NCBI RefSeq assembly: GCF_021390935.1
Contig: NZ_JAJPUI010000003.1
Coordinates: forward strand, 372,001-436,000
Length of the DNA stretch: 64,000 bases
Direction of reading: 5' to 3'
Origin: Streptomyces sp. CC228A
GTDB lineage: Bacteria > Actinomycetota > Actinomycetes > Streptomycetales > Streptomycetaceae
Below the pieces are notes generated by a model. It did not search any database and had not been told where the DNA came from. It worked only from the letters and a program-made list of their open reading frames with translations. The position numbers and the translations under genes were made by a program. Of the stretch, positions 60,241 through 64,000 are shown in pieces (within the stretch, counting starts at the first letter, position 1; every line of letters starts with the position of its first letter).

Positions 60241-60537
60241 TCACCCGGGAGCCCCCGGCGGTGCCGCCGACGCGGCGGCCGACATCCGCCGCGACACCCT
60301 CCGCTCCTCGCGAGTGGCGGGGGCGCGGTCGGCGGCCACGGAGCGGACGCCCGCGCGGACTCGCCAACGGTTGACGGCGTTCGCCCTCGGTCCGGGGTTC
60401 CGGTAGCCCGGGACGACCACGGCCTCGGAGACGCCCGCGCCGCTCCCCACGAGCGTCCGGGACCAGCGCCGGTTCACCCACTCGCCCCAGGCCCAGAACG
60501 CGGCCCCGGCCACCGCCGGTACCGCCCTTCGTCGCAT
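60241..60537 (-). pseudogene. Remnant of a YdcF/DUF218-family protein gene (N-terminal fragment)
   Basis: ATG at 60537. One hydrophobic segment (VPAVAGAAFWAWGEWVNRRW) then VSEAVVVPGYRNPGPRANAVNRWRVRAGVRS, which closely follows the start of the YdcF/SanA-like domain (AVVVLGxRN...ANAVNRWRVRAG). After about 70 residues homology stops, and the frame continues as Arg/Ala-rich sequence to a stop at 60241. Full YdcF proteins are around 200 residues. A 3' truncation is the simplest reading; I found no continuation in the other two frames. Confidence 0.5.
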
Positions 60538-60658
60538 GCGGCGACTGTAGGACACGGCGGCACCGCGTGGGACGCGGGGCGGGGGCACCGGGCCCGGAGG
60601 GCGGGGCCGTCGAGGACGGAGGCAGAAGTACGGCCGATGAAGCCGGCCGGGGACGCGG

Positions 60659-61561
60659 TCACCGGGCGTTCGCCGACTCCCGCAGGGCCGTCAGTACGCG
60701 GGCGATCGCCGGGCTCGCCTCCGCGCCGCTGCGGACCGCCGCGAGCACGTGGCGGCGGGGTGGGTCCGGGGTGAGGGGGCGGACCACGGCGCCCCCGGTG
60801 CCGGCGGTCGCCGCCATGCGCGGGATCAGGGCCACGCCCATGCCCGCGCCCACCATCGCCAGGATCGCCGGCCAGCCCGCCGCCGAGTGGGCCCGGTCGG
60901 GCACGAAGCCGGCCGCCTCGCAGGCCGTCAGCGTGATCTCCGACCAGGGGCCGCTGCCGCCGAAGATCCAGGGCTCTTCCGCCAGGTCGGCGAGGCGGAG
61001 TTCCGGCGCGGCCGTGGCCGGGTGGTCCTGCGGAAGGGCCACGTCCAGGGGGTCCGCCAGCAGCGGTACGCGGGTGAAGCGCGGGTCCCGCGCGGTGGGC
61101 GCCCGGGCCGCCAGCGACAGGGCCACGTCCACGTCCCCGGCCGCCAGCAGCCCGTACGCCTCCGCGGCCTCGGCCTCGCGGACGCGCACCTCCAGGCCGG
61201 GCCGCGCCGCGCGCAGCGCCCGTACCGCGGGCACCACCAGCGCGGGCACCGCCGTGGAGAAGGCGCCGATCCGGACCGTGCCGGCGTCGCCCCGCGCGTG
61301 CGCGGCCAGTTCCGCGTCGGCCTGCTCCAGCTGCGCGAACACCGCCTCCGCGTGGCGCAGCACCAGGTGGGCGGCGTCGGTGAGGCGGACCCGGCGCCCG
61401 TGGGCCTCCAGCAGGGGCACGCCGAGCTGCCGGGCGAGACCGGACAGCTGCTGCGACACCGCGGAGGGCGTCATCGACAGGGCCTGCGCCGCGGCGGTCA
61501 CCGTGCCGCGGTCGCGCAGCGTGCGCAGGACGCGGAGCTTCCTGATGTCCCACTCGGTCAT
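60659..61561 (-). CDS. LysR-family transcriptional regulator
   Basis: 300 residues. N-terminal winged HTH: LRVLRTLRDRGTVTAAAQALSMTPSAVSQQLSGLARQLGVPLLEAHGRRVRLT. Substrate-binding domain from about 90 (GTVRIGAFSTAVPALVVPAV, DVDVALSLAAR, ALPQDHPA, MVGAGMGVALIPRM). 34 bp from the first EamA transporter gene and on the same strand, so perhaps co-transcribed and regulating it (inference). Confidence 0.92.
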   Translation of the reverse strand: MTEWDIRKLRVLRTLRDRGTVTAAAQALSMTPSAVSQQLSGLARQLGVPLLEAHGRRVRLTDAAHLVLRHAEAVFAQLEQADAELAAHARGDAGTVRIGAFSTAVPALVVPAVRALRAARPGLEVRVREAEAAEAYGLLAAGDVDVALSLAARAPTARDPRFTRVPLLADPLDVALPQDHPATAAPELRLADLAEEPWIFGGSGPWSEITLTACEAAGFVPDRAHSAAGWPAILAMVGAGMGVALIPRMAATAGTGGAVVRPLTPDPPRRHVLAAVRSGAEASPAIARVLTALRESANAR

Positions 61562-61595
61562 GGCGGCAACCTACGCGGGCCCCGCGGCGGCCGCC

Positions 61596-62912
61596 TCACG
61601 CCCCCCGTGGCGTCTTCCGGACAGCTCGCGCGAACCGGTTGCCGGTGGTGTGCGGGGACCCTGAGACTCGGTAGGGCGCCGGCCGGGCACCCCCCGGCCC
61701 TCCGGCGCCTCCCCGTTGAGGGGCCCGGTCCGCCGCCTGACCACCGGCGGGCCGGGCCTTTCCCCTGCGGCGCTCCGCGGAGCCCAGGGCGACACCGCCG
61801 AGCACGAGGCCCATGGCCAGGAGACCGGCGGGCCGCACCTCCTCGCCGAGCAGGAGCAGGGCGAGCAGCGCCGCGCAGAGCGGCTGCAGGTAGTAGACGA
61901 GGCCCGCGCGGGCGGCGCCGACGAGCGCGACGGCCTTGTTCCAGGCGAAGAAGGCGACGGCGGACGACAGCACGCCCAGGTAGAGCAGCGGCCCGGCGGT
62001 CGACACGGTGACCGGGAACCCGCCGGAGAGGGCCACCCCGGCCGCGTACGGGGGGACCAGCATCAGGGTGCCGAGTGCGAAGGTGGTGAACAGCAGGGCG
62101 GGGCCGTCCAGTTCGCGCGGCCGGCGGCGCAGCATGGCGCTGTAGGAGGCGAAGCAGCCGGCTGCCGCGACGATCCACAGGTCCGAGGGGCCGGGGAGGC
62201 CGGCCGTGCCGGAGCCGGTGGCGAGGAGCAGCACGACTCCCCCGAAGGCGGTGAGCAGGCCCGCCGTGCGGCGCGGGCCGAGCCGGACGCCGCCGATCCG
62301 CTCGTACACCGCCATCAGGACGGGCGCGGCGGCCATGACGAGGCCCATGGTGGCGGCCGGGGTGGTCAGCCCGGCCTGGTGGACGAGGGTGTTGTACGCG
62401 GTGACGCCGAGGAACGAGGTGAGGGTGAGCCAGCCGAGGCGGCGGCGGACCACGTGCCGCTGCCGCCACGCCGCGCGGGCGCCGAACGGGGCGACGACGA
62501 GGAGCGCGACGGTCCAGCGCCAGAAGACGGCCTGGACGGGCGGCACGGTGTCCGCGAGCGCCCGGGTGGCGACGAAGCTGCCGGACCAGACGACGGTCGC
62601 GACGGCCGCCAGGAGGACCCCGGCGGCGGCCGCCCGGCCCGCTCCTCCCGCCGCCGGGGGCGCGGCGGGGGGCGCGGGCGGCGGGGCGGGGCTCGGCGCG
62701 GGCGGGCGCGGGGGCGCGGGGGGCGGGGCGGGGCTCGGCGCGGGCGGGCCCGGGGGCGCGGGGGTGGTGCCGGCCGGTCCACGGGGGTCACGGGGCCTGC
62801 CTCTCTCCCCGCTCGCGGAGGGAGGCGGGGTGCGTCGGGGTCTTGGGGACCTACCGTCGCACCGGCTGAACCGTAAGGTCCATCTCGTCTTTCCGATCGT
62901 TCTTTTCAGCAT
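61596..62912 (-). CDS. EamA/DMT-family transporter (start uncertain)
   Basis: Ten TM helices in two EamA repeats: AGVLLAAVATVVWSGSFVATRALAD, VQAVFWRWTVALLVVAPFG, LGWLTLTSFLGVTAYNTLVHQAGLTTPA, and in the second half LDGPALLFTTFALGTLMLVPP and LGVLSSAVAFFAWNKAVALVGAARAG. Exporter of small metabolites. The open frame reaches the ATG at 62912, but its first 95 residues are low-complexity Pro/Ala (42-bp tandem repeat) and the ATG is poorly placed. A GTG at 62791 with a good GAGAGG/AGG site is one base out of frame, so an indel inside the Pro-rich repeats may hide the true start. Overlaps the end of the second EamA gene by 62 bp as drawn. Confidence 0.8.
   Translation of the reverse strand: MLKRTIGKTRWTLRFSRCDGRSPRPRRTPPPSASGERGRPRDPRGPAGTTPAPPGPPAPSPAPPPAPPRPPAPSPAPPPAPPAAPPAAGGAGRAAAAGVLLAAVATVVWSGSFVATRALADTVPPVQAVFWRWTVALLVVAPFGARAAWRQRHVVRRRLGWLTLTSFLGVTAYNTLVHQAGLTTPAATMGLVMAAAPVLMAVYERIGGVRLGPRRTAGLLTAFGGVVLLLATGSGTAGLPGPSDLWIVAAAGCFASYSAMLRRRPRELDGPALLFTTFALGTLMLVPPYAAGVALSGGFPVTVSTAGPLLYLGVLSSAVAFFAWNKAVALVGAARAGLVYYLQPLCAALLALLLLGEEVRPAGLLAMGLVLGGVALGSAERRRGKARPAGGQAADRAPQRGGAGGPGGARPAPYRVSGSPHTTGNRFARAVRKTPRGA
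62680..62763. repeat. 42-bp tandem repeat, two copies
   Basis: Units 62680-62721 and 62722-62763, each starting GGCGGGGCGGGGCTCGGCGC, differing by one base. They encode the Pro-Ala-Pro-Ser tract at the N-terminus of the first EamA gene and are a likely spot for indels. Confidence 0.85.
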
Positions 62913-63774
62913 TCCTGAACGATCGCGGCTGGAGCTGCCCCGCCGCCGTGGCCCCGAAGGCGAGGAGCATGCCGAAGACCTGGACGGGGCCGAGGGCCTC
63001 GCCGAGCACCGCCCAGCCGATCACCGCGGCCGTGATGGGGGACAGCGGGCCGAGGAGGGTGACGGAGGTGGCGGTCAGGCGCTCGACGCCGCGGAACCAG
63101 AGCCAGTAGCTGACGGCGGTGTTGCCGAGCGCCAGGTAGGCGTAGCCGAGCACCGCGGGTCCGTCGAACGCGGGCGGGGCGCCCTCGATCAGGAAGGCGA
63201 TGGGGGCGATGAACAGGCCGCCCGCGGTGAGCTGCCAGCCGGTCATCACCAGCGGGCCGACGCCCTCGGGGCGGCCCCAGCGCTTGGTGAGCACCGTGCC
63301 GGCCGACATGCAGGCGGCGGCCGCGACACCGGCCGCGACCCCGACCGCGTCCAGGGCCGCGTCGGAGCGCAGGACGACGAGGCTGACCCCGCAGGTCGCG
63401 GCGACCGCGGCGGCCAGCGCCCGCAGTGTGGGGCGCTCGGCCACCAGCAGGGCGGCCAGGCCGATCACGAAGACCGGGCCCACGGAGCCGACGACGGCGG
63501 CGACGCCGCCCGGCAGCCGGTAGGCGGCGAGGAACAGCAGCGGGAAGAAGGCGCCGATGTTGAGGGTGCCCAGCACCGCCGACCGCCACCACCAGTCCGC
63601 GCGGGGCAGGGTGCGGGTCGCGGCGAGCAGCATGAGTCCGGCGGGCAGGGCCCGCACCAGGCCGGTGAAGAGGGGGCGGTCGGGCGGGAGGAGCTCGGTG
63701 GTGACGGCGTAGGTCGTGCCCCAGGAGATCGGGGCCAGGGCGGTGACGGCGACGACGGCGGCGCGGCGGGACAT
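62851..63774 (-). CDS. EamA/DMT-family transporter
   Basis: 307 residues from MSRRAAVVAVTALAPISWGTTYAV (ATG 63774, GAGGGG 5 nt upstream). Two five-helix EamA halves: APISWGTTYAVTTELLPPDRPLFTGLVRALPAG, VGSVGPVFVIGLAALLVAERP, GNTAVSYWLWFRGVERLTATSVTLLGPLSPITAAVIGWAVLGEALGP. Permease of the drug/metabolite superfamily. Divergent from the MarR-like gene with a perfect 28-bp palindrome between them. Confidence 0.92.
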   Translation of the reverse strand: MSRRAAVVAVTALAPISWGTTYAVTTELLPPDRPLFTGLVRALPAGLMLLAATRTLPRADWWWRSAVLGTLNIGAFFPLLFLAAYRLPGGVAAVVGSVGPVFVIGLAALLVAERPTLRALAAAVAATCGVSLVVLRSDAALDAVGVAAGVAAAACMSAGTVLTKRWGRPEGVGPLVMTGWQLTAGGLFIAPIAFLIEGAPPAFDGPAVLGYAYLALGNTAVSYWLWFRGVERLTATSVTLLGPLSPITAAVIGWAVLGEALGPVQVFGMLLAFGATAAGQLQPRSFRNAEKNDRKDEMDLTVQPVRR

Positions 63775-63820
63775 GGAGACCCCTCGGCGGTCGGAAAGGC
63801 GGCAGGGAACTTACTTGGCA

Positions 63821-63848
63821 CTAAGTAGCTTAGCGCTAAGCTACTTAG
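63821..63848. promoter_or_regulatory. 28-bp perfect palindrome, probable operator
   Basis: Half-site CTAAGTAGCTTAGC followed by its exact complement, AT-rich in a very GC-rich genome. 47 bp from each divergent start codon (EamA at 63774, MarR-like at 63896). Typical of a MarR-type dimer site controlling both genes. Confidence 0.75.
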
Positions 63849-63895
63849 ACGCAAGCTGCTATCCCGCCGCTTGCTTGCGAGCAAGGGGACTCCTC

Positions 63896-64000
63896 ATGAG
63901 ACTTCGCGGTATGAGCTCGACTCGCACCTCAGGAAACGCCCCGGTGAACAGTCCGGAAACCAGCCCGGGCCCCGGCCGCGACGCCGTGGACGCCATCACC
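63896..64000 (+). CDS. N-terminus of a probable MarR-family regulator (truncated by window end)
   Basis: 35 codons visible: MRLRGMSSTRTSGNAPV, then a Pro/Gly-rich stretch and DAVDAIT. The ATG at 63896 has AAGGGG 7 nt upstream; one at 63911 is possible. The DAVDAIT ending fits the first helix of Streptomyces MarR-type regulators, and the context (divergent transporter, palindrome) agrees. Too little sequence for a firm family call. Confidence 0.45.
   Translation, partial: MRLRGMSSTRTSGNAPVNSPETSPGPGRDAVDAIT

Noticed and set aside
63821..63848. Palindrome as a transcription terminator
   Set aside because: It lies between divergent promoters, is AT-rich and has no loop, which fits an operator instead.

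Overview
The window is about 64 kb of very GC-rich actinobacterial chromosome. GTG starts are common, codon third positions are almost all G or C, and the gene order is that of a Streptomyces core region (rne, mreBCD/mrdA/rodA, ndk, folC, valS, clpX/clpP2/clpP1, tig, sodF, pepN, asd). Nearly everything is housekeeping. The plausibly accessory parts are 3.7-10.5 kb (an envelope/two-component operon), 46.4-50 kb, and 57.4-64 kb.

Layout. 1-3.7 kb: the 5' end of an RNase E/G gene (its 3' end lies off the left edge) and a radical-SAM-associated DUF2344 protein. 3.7-10.0 kb: a five-gene minus-strand operon (FemX-like ligase, MurJ-like flippase, OmpR-type regulator, sensor kinase, GerMN lipoprotein), each gene overlapping the next by 4 nt. 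10.5-14.1 kb: a B12-binding radical SAM protein (TIGR03960 type) and a CYTH-CHAD protein. 14.1-20.4 kb: the cell-elongation cluster mreB-mreC-mreD-mrdA-rodA. 20.6-26.3 kb: ndk, a DUF4233 protein, folC and valS. 26.5-32.0 kb: a Pro/Gln-rich membrane protein convergent with clpX, then clpP2, clpP1 and tig. 32.4-32.7 kb: tRNA-Pro and tRNA-Gly. 33-42 kb: small membrane protein, acyltransferase, HD protein, SpoIIE-type phosphatase, Eis-like acetyltransferase, Nei glycosylase, rpiB, bioY and an amino-acid permease. 42.3-57.4 kb: sodF behind a Nur-like operator, a DsbA-family protein behind a SigR-like promoter, two aminopeptidase N paralogues, an AbiEi/DUF559-like protein, a serine hydrolase, a NUDIX hydrolase, a large secreted subtilase and asd. 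57.4-60.5 kb: an RsbW-type ATPase / XRE-DUF5753 / DUF397 regulatory cassette with an unknown neighbour and a YdcF remnant. 60.6-64 kb: a LysR regulator, two EamA transporters and the start of a probable MarR-type gene across a 28-bp perfect palindrome.

How the genes work together. The mre/mrd cluster builds lateral wall. The femX-murJ operon adds a flippase and a stem-peptide branching enzyme under its own two-component system with an outward-facing lipoprotein. The clp/tig block is protein quality control. sodF and the DsbA-like gene are neighbouring redox-stress genes with different predicted regulators.

Sequence-quality caution. At least five genes (rne, the sensor kinase, murJ, the first pepN and the AbiEi-like gene), and possibly the first EamA gene, change reading frame once by a single base. 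Each break lies in a C/G homopolymer or GC repeat while homology continues in the new frame. I read this mainly as residual indel errors in the assembly, not as real gene decay.

Strong inverted repeats follow many genes and are listed as terminators. Several short intergenic stretches are built of degenerate GC-rich tandem repeats.
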